Below, piece by piece: positions 1-13,351 of a DNA stretch of 64,000 nucleotides. The notes beneath the pieces were generated by a model. That model ran no database searches and was not told the DNA's origin. It saw only the letters and a program-made list of their open reading frames with translations. The translations under genes and the position numbers were made by a program. This DNA is from Nelumbo lutea (Eukaryota > Streptophyta > Magnoliopsida > Proteales > Nelumbonaceae), in NCBI GenBank assembly GCA_022828595.1, contig JAKGHH010000005.1, positions 24,626,193 through 24,690,192 on the forward strand, given 5' to 3'. Within the stretch, counting starts at the first letter, position 1. Every line of letters begins with the position of its first letter.

Positions 1-52
1 ATGGGGCAGTTTTTTTTTGTTTGAATGATGGATTTTGGGGTGATGATAGAAC

Positions 53-465
53 AGGTTTAGCCTAATACCATACCTTAATCGTACCTGTAGGGCACCCATG
101 GGGTGCCGATATGAATTCGTGTAACATCCAAGACTAAATTTCACCTAATAGTCAACTATTGGAGAAAATAGATTCCCTCTTGCAAGTAGTAGTCAACTAT
201 TTGATCCTAATAATCAACTACCTACTTGTAACAAGATGAAGCAATTTGGTAAGCCTTTAACATCATTCGATTGCTTGATTTAATTGACTACTTAATGAAA
301 AAAATCAATTTTTCGACTATGTAAAAGCTTAATGATTGTTTCCTCTTTCGGTAAGTCTTCAACGTCGTTGGGAATAAGCTTTGAATGTTTCCTAAAGTGG
401 ATTGATCCTCTCCTGGCAGCTCAATAATGGTCATATGCTCTCTAACTTTGATTCATGCTATTTAT
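53..465 (+). repeat. Segmental duplication, copy 1
   Basis: This non-coding segment starts with AGGTTTAGCCTAATA and runs to about 465. It matches 1231-2085 at roughly 1.2 kb spacing. Shared landmarks include CATCCAAGACTAAATTTCACC and AAGTGGATTGATCCTCTCCT. No gene is visible in it. It ends beside the hAT MITE at 481. Confidence 0.8.
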
Positions 466-480
466 TCTATTTATCCTCTC

Positions 481-719
481 TAGGGATGGCAATTTTCCCC
501 ATTTCCCTGATCCCCGTGGGGATCCGCCTCGAATGGGGCAGGGATGAGGATGATTCCCCCCCCCATGGGGAAAATTTTCATCCCCGTTAGTGGGGATGGG
601 GCGGGGATGGGGAACTCCCCGCCTCGCGGGATCTTTGATCCCCGTCCCCACGTTATATATGTATATATGGCCCAACACTAATATATGTATATATGTATGT
701 ATACATTATATAAGTATAT

Positions 720-787
<68 letters not shown>

Positions 788-964
788 TTTTTTTAAATTT
801 AGTTGAATCTTTTTGAATAGGATTGTAAATTTTAATTATTTTAATTTTATTTTTTAGATAAAATAAAAAACAAAAACAAAATGGTTAACGTTATAAAAAA
901 TCATGAGGAATGGAGATCCCCGTAGGGACAGGGACGGGACAGGCCCACCCCATTTCCATTCCTA
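481..964. mobile_element. hAT-type MITE, GC-rich, copy 1
   Basis: The ends are imperfect inverted repeats: TAGGGATGGCAA at the left and the complement of TAGGAATGGAAA at the right. It is flanked by an exact 8-bp target-site duplication ATCCTCTC (473-480 and 965-972), the size made by hAT transposases. The interior has GC-rich CCCCGTCCCC-like arms, a CA/TA microsatellite and no coding capacity. It depended on a transposase made elsewhere. Confidence 0.85.
724..787. repeat. Microsatellite (CA)n-(TA)n
   Basis: About 23 CA units are followed by TA units, inside the hAT MITE at 481-964. Confidence 0.95.
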
Positions 965-1230
965 ATCCTCTCCCAACCTTACCCTCCCAACATTCAAGGG
1001 TAAGGCGCAAGCACATTGAGTTTAGAACCCACATCTAATTTCCTATTACTTCTTGTTATATATAAGCAATAAATAAATAAAATAACATGAACAAGCATAA
1101 AAACATCCAATTATTTGATTAAGACAAAAAATACATAAGCTATCAATTATTTTTCACATAAAATTTGAAATATTATTAAATTCAACACTTAATACACAAA
1201 ATTCATATGCTTTTTAACAATATGTGGGTC

Positions 1231-1465
1231 AGGTTTAGCCTAATAACGTACCCTAACCATACTTGTACGGGTTAGGATGTGTTGTGGGGCACCTGTGGGG
1301 CACTAGAGATGGCAATTTGACTCATCCCCATGGGGCCCCGCCTTACCTCAATCAAGGCAGGTTTTTTTTTCCACTGATTGTAGTTCAGGGAAAACCCAAA
1401 ACTTTGGGGTCAGGGACAGTATTTGTCCACCACACCCCAGCCCCGAATATTATATATATATATAT

Positions 1466-1504
<39 letters not shown>

Positions 1505-2085
1505 TAATAGTTTTAGATAAATTCAAAAAATAAATTAATAAGTATAGAAGTAAAAATGATCAGGGCGAGGCAAGGCAAGGAAAAGTCGAGGATTCCTGTT
1601 CCCCATGTGGATGGAAAAGGGGTTAGGATTTTTATCCCGTCGGCATTGGGGTTCAGGGCGGGTAAGGGGTGGGGAATTTGAATTCAGAGTCGAGTACAAG
1701 CAGGCAAAACATGGCCTTGCCCCGCCCCGTTTCCATTCCTATGGGGGCACACTCCATGGGGTACCGATATGAATTTGCATAACATCCAAGACTAAATTTC
1801 ACCTGGTGGTCGACTACTAGAGAAAATAGATTCTCTCTTGCAAGTAGAAGTCGACTATTTCGTCCAAATAGTCAACTACCTACTTCTAACAAGGCTGCTT
1901 GATTTAATTGATTACAAGAAAAAAAAAATCAAATTTTCGACCATGTAAAAGCTTAATAGCTCTTTCGTCTTTTGGTAAGCCTTCAACATCATTGGGAATA
2001 AGCTGTGGATGTTTCCTAAAGTGGATTGATCCTCTCCTAACAGTTCAATAATGGCCCTATGCTCTCTAGCTTTGATTCGTGATAT
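1231..2085 (+). repeat. Segmental duplication, copy 2 (split by a MITE)
   Basis: This is the second copy of the segment at 53-465. It is in the same orientation and interrupted at 1304-1741 by a hAT MITE. The copies differ by many point changes, so the duplication is not recent. No gene is visible. Confidence 0.8.
1304..1741. mobile_element. hAT-type MITE, GC-rich, copy 2
   Basis: Same family as 481-964: left end TAGAGATGGCAATTT, right end TTTCCATTCCTA. The flanking 8-mers TGGGGCAC (1296-1303) and GGGGGCAC (1743-1750) look like a slightly decayed 8-bp duplication. It contains a (GATA)n microsatellite at about 1468-1502. No coding sequence. Confidence 0.75.
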
Positions 2086-2456
2086 TTATGCATGAGTTTA
2101 TGCAAAAGATTTTGAGGAAGTGGATTGACCAATATAAATCTATCAAAGAAAGGAAAAAGTTACAAAGGAAAGCCAACTAATATAGTGGAAATTCTCAGAT
2201 GATGTGTCTGGAGAGAAGACATACCGACATAGGCAAGGTTTGGCTGAACCTCTATAAATTTGTGTGGGCAACCATATCATTGCTATGAATCATTCTTGCG
2301 TTTGAATTTATTTTAAGAAGGCATTAATTGGGAAAGAAACCTATAGAACTCAATCCCCCCCCCCTTCTTGAATTAGGCTATTTCAGCAATAACTACAAGG
2401 TTCGTGGACGAGAGTAGGTGGATGTATGATAAGGCCCGTAAATGAGGCAAGGTAGG
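2086..2456. other. Intergenic, possible LTR relic
   Basis: No gene is seen. There is a TATA-like CTATAAATTT near 2255 and a C-tract before CTTCTTGAATTAGG near 2360, which resembles the U5 end of some copia LTRs. No start, TSD or coding region supports that, so the identity stays open. Confidence 0.25.
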
Positions 2457-4410
2457 TGAAGGGATAGGAAATCAATCACATGGACGCCCAAAGATTGCGG
2501 AATAAGGGGGCAAATTTCAAAAATTTTTCTCTCCCTTCAACTGGGAATCGAATTCCCCATTTACAAAATCACATTTTCAATGACCATTCTTGAATCATAA
2601 ACTGAACCAGATCTGAACCAAAATGTGTAGGGAGAGATAATACTTGATACAGAGAAATAGTATCTCCTAATGGAGGTGTTCACGCCCAAGGAAGGATCCA
2701 AAATCTGCTCCCACTGAAAATGGCGCAGTGCAGGGTGGAGCAGAATCAGCAGTATTCTTCCAAAAGAACTTGACCCTTCGCAAAAATCAACTAGACGGCT
2801 TGTGAATACAACTCCCACCAATCTTTTCTCCAAAAGATTGGTATCAAGATCCAATCTAGATTTCTCCCAAAAACTGGAAATCGAACTGCTGTAGGCGGCG
2901 GCTGCAGGAAAGAGGCGGCAAGAGAATATTTGCAGGGTGCAGAATTCTCTCTTCTGGTAATCTCAGCACTGAAGACAATGATGTGTGTCTTGCATGTCTA
3001 AAGGCTACCGCCCCCTTCTCCTTTTATAATCTTAAAGGGATCAGCTCCTAATCCCATTAGGAGTTGCTAACCCAAATCATATTTGGATTAAAAGTCCCTT
3101 TAAGATAAGGGATAACCCTTATCTTATCTACAGATTAGATCAGCCATCTCCTAATCTGATTAGAAAGCTTCCAGATCCAAATCTCATTTAGATCTTCAAC
3201 TCTCTAAGTGAATAAGGTCTGGGCCGAATCCTATCAGCTGATCCATCTCTGAATTCGCCCCTTAAGTGACTAATCAAATTAGCCCAGTTCGAAATGGGCT
3301 TAAGTCCCATTTAAGGTTATATATTCATTTAGCCTTCCAAACTGCTGCCCAGTTAGGCTTCCTTGTATGGTGTGGGACCCAAACATTGATCTACACATCA
3401 GCCACATGGGTTCAGCCCAGCCTTTGTTACAAGGCCTGGCTGAATACACTGTTATGGACAGTGCACCCCCTGAAACCCATCAGATAGGCTCTATGGGCCC
3501 AACACTTACCCAAAGTGGTTCCTAGGCCAAGCCACCTTATAACACCCAGGGACTGTGGGAAGATGCAAGATTAGCCCATCAGGTATTATCCTCAATGGTC
3601 TTACACTTAACCTCTCAGCCCATAATAATCATACACTGCCCGACAAGAGAGGACCTCTCCCTTGGCTGCAAAGAACAGTGTTGCACTCTCTGCTTATATG
3701 GATCCAGGGAATTAAAACATTTTGCAAATCATTTCGAAACCATAATATATATATATATATTTTTATATCTCATATAAAATATATCTTGCAAAAACAAATC
3801 TCAACGATTGAAATCGACTGCCGGTAGTCTTGGTTTCCATCAGTGGGAGTGCATCCCCGATCATTACATTTGTCCGGCAAAGGGGTTGATCCCGTCACTA
3901 TGATCACCCACTCAGATGAATTCTCAAACTGTCCCAACATACCCAGGTTTTGACCCCCGCTAAGGATCTCACTGATTGGTATATCAAAGACAGCCCAATC
4001 CGACACCTAGTGCAGTATCATAATCGAGTCTAGGGGTCGGGTGTAACTTTCCAGTTTTGCCCATCAATCTCCAAGGTCCAAGGCAATACTGGAAATCTGA
4101 TCCGTTTCAAAGATTCAATTAATCCTACACTGTATGTGCCTAGGGTCTCACCCCAGTAGTTGAGACAAAACACCCCAACCGACTTGGTGGCACAACAGTG
4201 TCAGCATTGTCAGGATAGGTCTCCCCAGACCGACCCACTGGCTGTGAACATTCTAAACTAACACGAGTCTCATTAAGTGTCCAGTTTAAGGGTATTACAG
4301 AGAAACATACCAAGGGAACATGAATCAAATATGCACTTTTATTCATTTACAATAAACTCATAAAGTACATCATTTTGATTGAAGCTAAGGGCATACAAAA
4401 CTGTCTAACA
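2457..4410 (-). repeat. 3' LTR of the copia element (1954 bp)
   Basis: Direct repeat of 10103-12050, differing by scattered substitutions and short indels. It is unusually long for copia. In element sense it starts TGTTAGACAG next to the polypurine tract AAGTGGGAGC. Related LTRs occur at 30274, about 45000 and 51448. Confidence 0.95.
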
Positions 4411-4424
4411 GCTCCCACTTGCAC

Positions 4425-7400
4425 TTAGGTCCAATCAGGTACTAGCCGGAGTCCCATGCTTTCCACGTGTTTCTCAAACACTTTCTGTGATAGTGGCTTC
4501 GTCAATGGGTCTGCTACATTTTCCGCTGATGCTACCTTCTGAATCAGGACGTCCCCTCTACCAACAATCTCACTTAGTACATGATACTTCCTCTTGATGT
4601 GCTTCAACTTCGAGTGTGCTCGTGGCTCCTTAGCGATGAGCAATAGCTCCATTGTTGTCACACAATAATGGGATGGGTGATGTGCTGGACGGAACTACTC
4701 CCAATTCGTGAACGAACTTCTTCATCCACACGGCTTCTTTGGCAGCCTCACTTGCGGCAATGTACTCGGCCTCGGTCATGGAGTCTACAGTGGACCCCTA
4801 TTTGTTGCTTTTCCAACAAACAGCACACAATCCTATCGTGAAAACATATCTAGATGTAGACTTTCTATCATCTGGATCCGACTGGAAATCGGCATCAGTA
4901 TACCCTTGGATCTGTAGTGAATTACCATTGAATACTAGACAAAACTCTTTTGTCCTTCGATGGTACTTAAGTATGTTTTTCACAGCAGTCCAATGCTCCT
5001 GCCCTGGGTTGGCCTGAAACCTGCTTACTACACTCACTGCCTGAGCAATGTCAGGATGAGTGCACAGCATGGCATACATGATGCTCCCTACGGTAGAGGC
5101 ATAAGGAACGTCTTTCATGCCATCAATCTCCTCAGAAGTCTTAGGAGACATCTTCTTGGAGAGAGTGACTCCGTGCCTGAAATGAACATTTCCTTTCTTG
5201 GAGTTTTCCATGCTGTATCTTTTTACTATTTTGTCAATGTAGGCAGATTGGGATAATCCTATTATCTGCTTCGATCTATCTTTATAGAATCGAAGACCCA
5301 GTATATAGGAGGCTTCTCTAAGATCTTTCATGGAGAATTGCTGTGAAAGCCAAACTTCCACCGTAGTTAACATTCCTACATCATTCCCAATGAGTAGAAT
5401 GTCATCTACATACAGAACCAAGAAGGTAACTTTATCTCCACTGTACTTCCTGTAAACACAGGGTTCATCTAGATTCTGCTCGAAGTCGAACGATTTGACA
5501 GCAGAGTCAAAACGGATATTCCAACTTCTAAAGCTTGCTTAAGTCCATAAATGGATCTATTGAGTTTACATACCATGTTATCCTGACCTGCAGCAATGAA
5601 GCCTTGCGGCTGCTGCATATAGATATCTTCAGTAAGATCTCCATTCAGGAATGCAGTTTTGGCATCCATCTGCCAAATCTCATAATCATGGTATGCTGCT
5701 ACAGCTAGTAGGATCTTAATGGATTTAAGCATGGCCACAGGCGAAAAGGTTTTCTCATAATTGATGCCCTCTTTCTGAGTGTACCCTTTCGCCACCAGAC
5801 GAGCTTTGAAGGTCTCAACCCTACCATCGGGGCCCTTCTTCCTCTTGTAAATCCATTTGCAATCGATTGCTTTTGCCCCGGAGGGAGGATCTATTAGAGT
5901 CCAGATTCCATTGGTCTCCATTGAGTCCATCTCTGCTCTCATGGCCTCCACCCACTTCTGGGAATCTATGTCCAACATAGCTTCCGCGTAAGTCACGGGA
6001 TCCTCCTCACTAGTCAAGGTTTCCACCAGGTAACTATCCTGGTCATAACCATAACAGACTGGTGGCCTGGATACCCGAGTGGATCTTCTAGGTTGGTCAC
6101 TATCTGGAACTTGTGGGACATCTCCCATTTCTCCTGAGCTCTCCTCATCAAGAACAATTTCCTAACGATGGGTGTCTAGGATGTAATCGGTCTTCAAGAA
6201 TTGGGCATTTTCGACTGCAGAAAACTTTCTGCTCACTTGGGTCATAGAATAGGTAACCTACAGAGCCTTTTGGGTAGCCTACAAATAAGCAACGGCTGGT
6301 CTTGGATTCCAACTTGTCTGCACTCGTTCTTTTAACGTGTGTCGGACAACCCCAAATCTTTAACTGTCTGACACTTGGTTTCTTTCCGGTCCAAAGTTCA
6401 TATGGAGTGTTCGGAACTGATTTGGTTGGAACCCGATTCAGCACGTAAATTGCGGTCTCTAATGCGTAACCCCAAAAGGATGTGGGTAGCTCTGAGTGTA
6501 TGAGAAGTGACCGGACCATATCCAATAAGGTCCTATTCCTCCTCTCTGAAACATCGTTAAGTTGTGGTGTAGCAGGAGGAGCTAATTGTGATACTATCCC
6601 ATTGTCTTTTAAGTAGTCCCTAAATTTGTCAGAGAGATACTCGCCACCTCGATCTGATTGAAGGGCTTTAATTTCTCTCCCTAACTGTTTCTCGACCTCT
6701 TGTCTAAACTCTTTGAACTTTTCAAAGGATTCAGACTTGGGTCTCATTAGGTACACATAACCATATCGTGAGCAATCATCTGTGAAGGTGATGAAATACA
6801 CGTGTTGATTTCGTGTCCTAACACTCAGGGGACCACATACATCAGTATGTATTAGGTCAAGTGTGCATGTACATCTTTCAGGCTTACCATTAAATGGCCA
6901 TTTCGTCATCTTGCCTTGTAGGCAAGGCTCACAGGTGGGAAGATCTTCTACAGTTAGAAAATCCAAAGGACCATCATTTACCAACCTTGTGATTCGGTCA
7001 ACACCGATGTGGCCAAGTCGGTAATGCCACAAACACATGGGATTAACTGTATCACGGGCTCTCTTCTTGGGGATTTCAGCCGACGTAGTTTCGGTTATGT
7101 TAGTTTCCAGAGAAGTATGTAGAACATAGAGACCATTCTCCAGTTCTCCATATGCGATGAATCTGTTATTTCTTTTAATAGTAATCGTATTACTAAAGAA
7201 GACAGAATAACCATCTGCACATAATTTTGAAACAGAAATCAAATTTCTCCTTAAATTTTGTATATAAAGACAATCTTTTAGTACAATTGTTCCTTCTCTA
7301 AAAATTAACTCCACGGTTCCTATTGTCGCGGCTACAACAGTTGCAGTAGTCCCCAAGTAGAGTGTAACTTCTCCTTCAATCAGCCTTCTGCTTACCTTGA

Positions 7401-7491
7401 ACCCCTGCAGTGAGTTACACGCATGAGTTGAAGCCCCAGAGTCAATACACCATGACGCAGAAGCTACAATAAATTGGTTTCTATAACACAA
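4425..7491 (-). pseudogene. copia pol: protease-integrase-RT-RNase H, broken
   Basis: On the minus strand, 7491-6148 is one open frame of 447 codons. It holds the protease motif CIDSGAST, a GAG-pre-integrase region with [10 protein letters not shown], and the integrase catalytic residues in [15 protein letters not shown] and SERRNR. A one-base shift near 6215 and a stop near 6165 separate it from the RT at 6128-5469 (QMDAKTAFLNGDL, SIYGLKQ). Another shift precedes LYVDDILLIGND at 5421-4798. The RNase H end lies at 4661-4425 with NVADPLTKPL. In an intact element this would be one polyprotein that copies the RNA and integrates the cDNA. Here it is split over at least two frames and cannot be made whole. 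Confidence 0.95.
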
Positions 7492-7559
7492 GATTCGAAA
7501 TTACCTTTATTGGATTCCAGCTAGGCAGGATAGTTCCTTTTCCAGTGGCAGGTCTTCTT

Positions 7560-8309
7560 TCAGAAGTGACAGGCATCCGATGCTTTGTATTTCTTCTGCC
7601 TCTTGGGTTTGGCAGCCTTCTTCTGGGGCTTTCTCTTTGCCTTCCTTTTCTTGTCTGATTTGCTAGTTTCAACAAGCATGGCAATGGGCTCATCCTTTTT
7701 AATCAATTCTTCATCTCTTTGCAACATATTGTTGAGTTCTTGCAAACTGACGTTCAGGTTGTTCATGTTGTAGTTCATGATGAATGGATTAAAGGATGGA
7801 GGCAGAGAGTTGAGAATAGCATCGATCTATGTTACCAGATCCAGCCCGAATCCAAGAGCCTCCAATTCATTGATATAACCCATCATCCAGAGACAATGGT
7901 CGTGAACTTGATGGTTCTTTGACATCTACGAGGTCATGAACTGTTTCAAGACCTTCTGCCGAGTAGAACGATTCTGCTCTTCGTACATTGTCTTAAGACT
8001 ATCCAATACGTCCTTGGCAAGTTCGATCTGATCGAACTGCCTCTGAATTGGATTGTCCAAGGAGGCAATGATATAGCAGTGGGCAAGGGAGTTTTTCTCC
8101 TCCCATTCTTGGTATTCTCGTCTACGGGCCTCAGAAGCCCTATCTCCCGGACGATCCGGGGCAGGATTCTTGGCTACCTTATCCAACTTTTTAGAGGTTA
8201 AGACCAACATAAGGTTCATGTACCAATCGGCATAGTTTGGGCCCTTAAGCTTGTTGTCGTCAAGAAGCTTTGCAAATGATCTGTTTGCCATTTTCTGATA
8301 AAAGAGCAA
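7560..8309 (-). pseudogene. copia gag, broken
   Basis: Capsid region of the same element. The likely start is the Met at 8291 (MANRSFAKLL). The frame holds across 8309-7560 but has TAG stops near 7926 and 7830, the latter where a Gln is usual. The zinc knuckle that should follow the Lys/Arg-rich tail is ruined: a stop falls inside it and the last Cys is Tyr (CHWKRNY). Gag normally packages element RNA in cytoplasmic particles. This copy cannot. Confidence 0.88.
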
Positions 8310-10081
8310 ACATCAGTCCACAACCTAATTTGATTCATGTTCATTTCATAGATATGGATTTTAATCTATGATCCATTTCCATTTATTCATCTCTGAGATT
8401 TCCCTCCTTTCTCAGTGATGGAGACTACGGGTTGTCTCTGGAAATGTGGGAAATCACATAGGGTGCATGGAGCCAACTGTTTCAGCTGCATAACCCCACC
8501 ACCTTTCTGTGAAGGATCATATCCACTCATCATATGAGTTTTCCCTTTGGCCTCTGTCAGACAAGGTTCAGAGCCATTTTCAGGTAAACATTTCTATCCA
8601 GTGAGTGCTCACCCATTATGTTCGTGAACGACAAGGTACCGTGAGAGAGTTCCCATTTTCTGGTGAAGCCCCTCCCACATCGGTCTATGACACCCCTATC
8701 ATCTTATGAAACACTTAGACAAGCCCAACAGCAAATGGATAGCCCATTTTCTGGTGTGTTTCCTCATTACTAAAGGACCCATCCTCATGCTAATAATGGA
8801 AGGCCTTTAGAGTTCATCATATGAATCTCCCTATCACGTGCACTCATATTAGCTGGAGGCAACAGTTAATTACGCCCTATTTTGATTTAGGTCAAACCAA
8901 AGTGGCTCCCACTGACATTCATAAAGTCAGATTTCGGTGGGCCTTAAATCGGCTAGCGTTCCGCACGTAACAGCTTGATGAGGTGTGGGGGCCACCACTG
9001 AGGGAGGTCATCCAATGACCAAAAGGGACACCATGGCAATGATGTGCATTCAGCCATAGTGTGCGCAAGAGCCACTGTCGAATGATCATGGGCCAAGCAC
9101 TTATGGCCCATGCACGTAGCACATCACACATCCAAACATCTCATGCAGGGATAAATTGATCCAATCAATTAATTATTTATAAGGCCCATTGGAAGCCCGT
9201 TAAAAATCCATAATATTAACCATTAATATTATCTAGGTATATGGGCTGAATTAGGGTTACCCAATTCGACCCATATAACTTTATCCTTTGAAGTGAGTTT
9301 TTAGCAGTTTTAACTATTTAAAGCTGGGCCTTTACAGGTTGGGCGGAATTAACCATTTAATTAAATATCAATCCTCATGCCCATTAGTGGAAAAATTAGG
9401 GCTGACTTTCAGCCTTGATTAAACCCTAGATTTGGTCCAAACAGTTTGAACCAATCTTGGTTCGAATGGGTCTAGGGATTGATCTTTACTTAAATCTTTA
9501 ATTCAAGAAAATAATATGAAATTAAATAATTGAAAAAAGAAAATCAAGAATCAGTTAAACAGGGTTGTTTGCACACTCCATCCTGCAAAACAGAGGTTAG
9601 ATCATAATCTGCAGTTTCACAAACTGCAAATCCCAAATAGCGAATGTCCCATTTGCGAAATCTCCTTCTCTACGAAATTTCCCTTTCTGTGCCGCCATCT
9701 TCGATCCAAAATAAAATTAAATGGAAATCATATTTCTATTAATAATTACATCAGATCGAATGCCTATACATTGAGTCTAAAATTAAAAAAAAAAATTATT
9801 TACAGACCAAATGTAATAAATAAATCCAAAAACTGCAAATCTTGTAATTCTCCCTACGCAAATCAAGAATTCGATCTCCTCTTGTACGAACAGCCCATAA
9901 ATCAAGAAAATCATATAGAACTATTCTAAATAATAATCAGATTTATATAAAATTAATTTCAGATTATTTTCCCATCAATTTTGGGAACAAATTTCCCAAA
10001 ACCCATATCTGCGCAAATTGGGTAGAACGCCTTCTCCCTATTTGCACAGGTTCAGATCTGAAACAGAATGGCTCAAGATTT
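8310..10081 (-). other. Untranslated leader of the copia element
   Basis: About 1.8 kb between the primer binding site and gag, long for a copia leader. I see no open frame with recognisable similarity. Confidence 0.6.
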
Positions 10082-10101
10082 GAACCATGGCTCTGATACC
10101 A
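10082..10101 (-). other. Primer binding site, initiator tRNA-Met
   Basis: The minus strand reads TGGTATCAGAGCCATGG, complementary to the 3' end of plant initiator tRNA-Met. It starts one base inside the 5' LTR and marks where minus-strand DNA synthesis would begin. Confidence 0.95.
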
Positions 10102-10102
10102 C

Positions 10103-12050
10103 TGAAGGGATGGGAAATCCATCACATTGATGCCCAAAAATTGCGGAATAAGGGAGCGAATTTCAAAAATTTTTCTCTCCCTTCAACTGGGAATCGAATT
10201 CCCCATTTAGAAAATCACATTTTCAAGGATCATTCTTGAATCATAAACTGAACCAGATCTGAACCAAAATGTGTAGGGAGAGATAAAACCTGATACAGAG
10301 AAATAGTATCTCCCAATGGAGGTGTTCACGCCCAAGGAAAGATCCAAAATCTGCTCCCACTATAGATGGCGCAGTGCAGGGTGGAGTAGAATCAGCAGTG
10401 TTCTTCCAAAAGAAATTGACCCTTCACAAGAATCAACTGGACGGCTTGTGAATACAACTCCCACCAATCTTTTCTCCAAAAGATTGGTATCAAGATCCAA
10501 TCTTGATTTCTCCCAGGAACTAGAGATCGAACTGCTATAGGCGGCGGCTGCAGGAAGGAGGCATCAAGAGAGCATTTGCAGGGTGCAGAATTCTCTCTTC
10601 TGGTAATCTCAGCACTGAAGACAAGGATGTGTGTCTTGCATGTCTAAAGGCTACCGCCCCCTTCTCCTTTTATAATCTTAAAGGGATCAGCTCATAATCA
10701 CATTAGGAGTTGCTAAGCCAAATCATATTTGGATTAGAAGTCCCTTTAAGATAAGGGATAACCCTTATCTTATCTACAGATTAGATCAGCCATCTCCTAA
10801 TCTGATTAGAAAGCTTCCAGATCCAAATCTCATTTAGATCTTGGACTCACTAAGTGGATAGGGTCTGGGCCCAATCCTATCAGCTGATCCATCTCAGAAT
10901 TCGCCCATTAAGTGATTAATCAAATTAGCCCAGTTCGAAATGGGCTTAAGGCCCATTTGGGGTTATGTATTCATTTAGCCTTCCAAACTGCTGCCCAGTT
11001 GGGATTCCTTGTATGGTGTGGGACCCAAACATTGATCTACACATCAGCCACATGGGTTCAGCCCAGCCTTTGTTACAAGGCCTGGCTGAATACACTGTTA
11101 TGGACAGTGCACCCCATGAAACCCATCAGATGGGCTCTATGGGCCCAACACTTACCCTAAGTGGTCCCTGGGCCAAGCCACCTTATAACACCTAAGGACT
11201 ATGGGCAGATGCAAGATTAGCCCATCAGGTATTATCCTCAATGGTCTTACACTTAACCTCTCAGCCCATAATGATCATACACTGCCCGACAAGAGAGGAC
11301 CTCTCCCTCGGCTGCAAGGAACAGTGTTGCACTCTCTGCTTATATGGATCCAGGGAATTAAAACCTTTTGCAAATCATTTCAAAACCATAATATATATAC
11401 TTTTATATCTCATATAAAATGTTTCTTGCAAAAACAAATCTCAACGATTGAAATCGGCTGCCAGTAGTCTTGGTTTCCATCAGTGGGAGTGCATCCCCGA
11501 TCATTACCTTTGTCCGGCAAAGGGGCTGATCCTGTCACTATGATCACCCACTCAGATGAATTCTCAGACTGTCCCAACATACCCAGGTTTTGACCCCCGC
11601 TAAGGATCTCACTGATTGGTATATCAAAGACAGACCAATCCGACACCTAGTGCAGTATCATAATCGAGTCTAGGGGTCGGGTGTAACTTTTCAGTTTTGC
11701 CCATCAATCTCCAAGGTCCAGGGCAATACTGGAAATCTGGTCCGGTTCAAAGATTCAATTAATCCTACACTGTATGCGCCTAGGGTCTCACCCCGGTAGT
11801 TGAGACAAAACACCCCAACCGACTTGGTGGCACAACAGTGTCAGCCTTGTCAGGATAGATCTCCCTAAACCAACCCACTGGCTGTGAACATTCTAAACTA
11901 ACACGAGTCTCATTAAGTGTCCAATTTAAGGGTATTACACAGAAACATATCAAGGGAACATGAATCAAATATGCACTTTTATTCATTTACAATAAACTCA
12001 TAAAGTACATCATTTTGATTGAAGCTAAGGGCATACAAAACTGTCTAACA
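10103..12050 (-). repeat. 5' LTR of the copia element (1948 bp)
   Basis: Partner of 2457-4410. In element sense it would carry the promoter and transcription start. It is bounded outside by the TSD GTAGG and inside by the primer binding site. Confidence 0.95.
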
Positions 12051-13351
12051 GTAGGCACACAGTGACGACCACAAGGAGCTATAAAGGTGAGGCCTGCAAT
12101 CAAGACAATGGAAATTGTGAACGTGGTGTAGAGATAGTCATGTTGACCTTATATGTTCTGATGATAACAAACTTGTTGAAAGTATTAATATTGTGCTAAG
12201 GCTGCAACTAATCCAAGTAAGCTTCTCTGAGTCCTAATCTTGTTAAGCATATCCTGATGAAGAAAGTGAAAATTTTACTTGTGAGGATATGAACATCCTC
12301 ATCTTCAACCTCTCTATAAGAAGAAGAAAGCTCCAAGAAAAACAAAGAACTACAAAGAGCAAGAAGGAAATGAGCAACCTATGAAGATTTGCTACACCAG
12401 CTCGAAGAATTGGTGTTGGTTGAAATATAAAGTCATTTATAATTTTGGATATTCCAGAGTATGGTCCCTAATTGATTCTCTTACACTGAATTAATTTGCA
12501 TATAAAATTGATAGAGGGTCTTCTATAGGACACCACCAAATGATTCTAGTCAGCCACCATTAGTGGTAGATTGCATATTGCTCAATTTAAACATATTCTT
12601 GCCATATTTACCATGGATGGAAACAAGTGATGCCATGAAAATTAATTGCTCCAATCCTGAGGTAGGCAAATTCAAATTTTGGTCAGAAAACAGAGCATAG
12701 CCTTCGCAAACTTGCCAGAGCCACAACTCTTATTGCATCAAAAAGAAAACAAGAAAACAAGAAGGGGGTATCAGAAATCAAAACGTATATCCAAATCGGG
12801 TCCTTGTGACTCGTAGTCAAATCTACTTTAAATTTCGAGACAGGTCCACCTAAACTGGGCCCAAGTGATTGAAATTGAAACTTAGGTCCACGAACAACCT
12901 TATCAGCTTAGGTGAAGGAGAGATAAAAGTTGGTAAATGTTTTAAGTATTTTCCTACAATAACCAAACTGGGAACTCCAATGATACGAAAAAGGGTGGTG
13001 ATTTGGGATATGCCAAATCTCATGCAAGCAAAAATTCTACACACATGCAATTGCACATTGAAAATATTTCACACACTAAGAATTATATCCGATACATGCT
13101 CATAGATATTTCCAATGTGAGGCTGGATTCTCATGCTTTCAGAGTATGTATTGGGTTTTTATTTGCAAGAAATTCCATCGTGTAATTTGGGCATGTGATA
13201 AATGGGCCACACCCCTAATTAACGGTTAGCAACCTATATTGGGAAATTTAAGGTCCAGTCCACCTATGGACTTTTATTAGATTTTTGGGTTTTATTTACC
13301 AACACCTCCCACCTATTATTCACTGTCTCCCCTATGGCAGAACCTGGAACC
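12051..13351. other. Intergenic, no gene recognised
   Basis: No supported gene. TGTTGACCTTATATG at 12141 and the following motif TGATGATAACAAA resemble the start of some long copia (SIRE-like) LTRs, but no partner LTR or TSD is found. Confidence 0.3.

Larger units (their letters stand above)
2457..12050 (-). mobile_element. Ty1/copia LTR retrotransposon, 9.6 kb, with TSD
   Basis: A complete but decayed element on the minus strand. Both LTRs begin TGTTAGACAG and end ATCCCTTCA in element sense. The exact 5-bp duplication GTAGG lies at 2452-2456 and 12051-12055. The primer binding site is at 10082-10101 and a purine tract abuts the 3' LTR near 4411. Coding order on the minus strand is gag, protease, integrase, reverse transcriptase, RNase H, which defines Ty1/copia. 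Stops and frameshifts make it non-autonomous. Confidence 0.97.
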
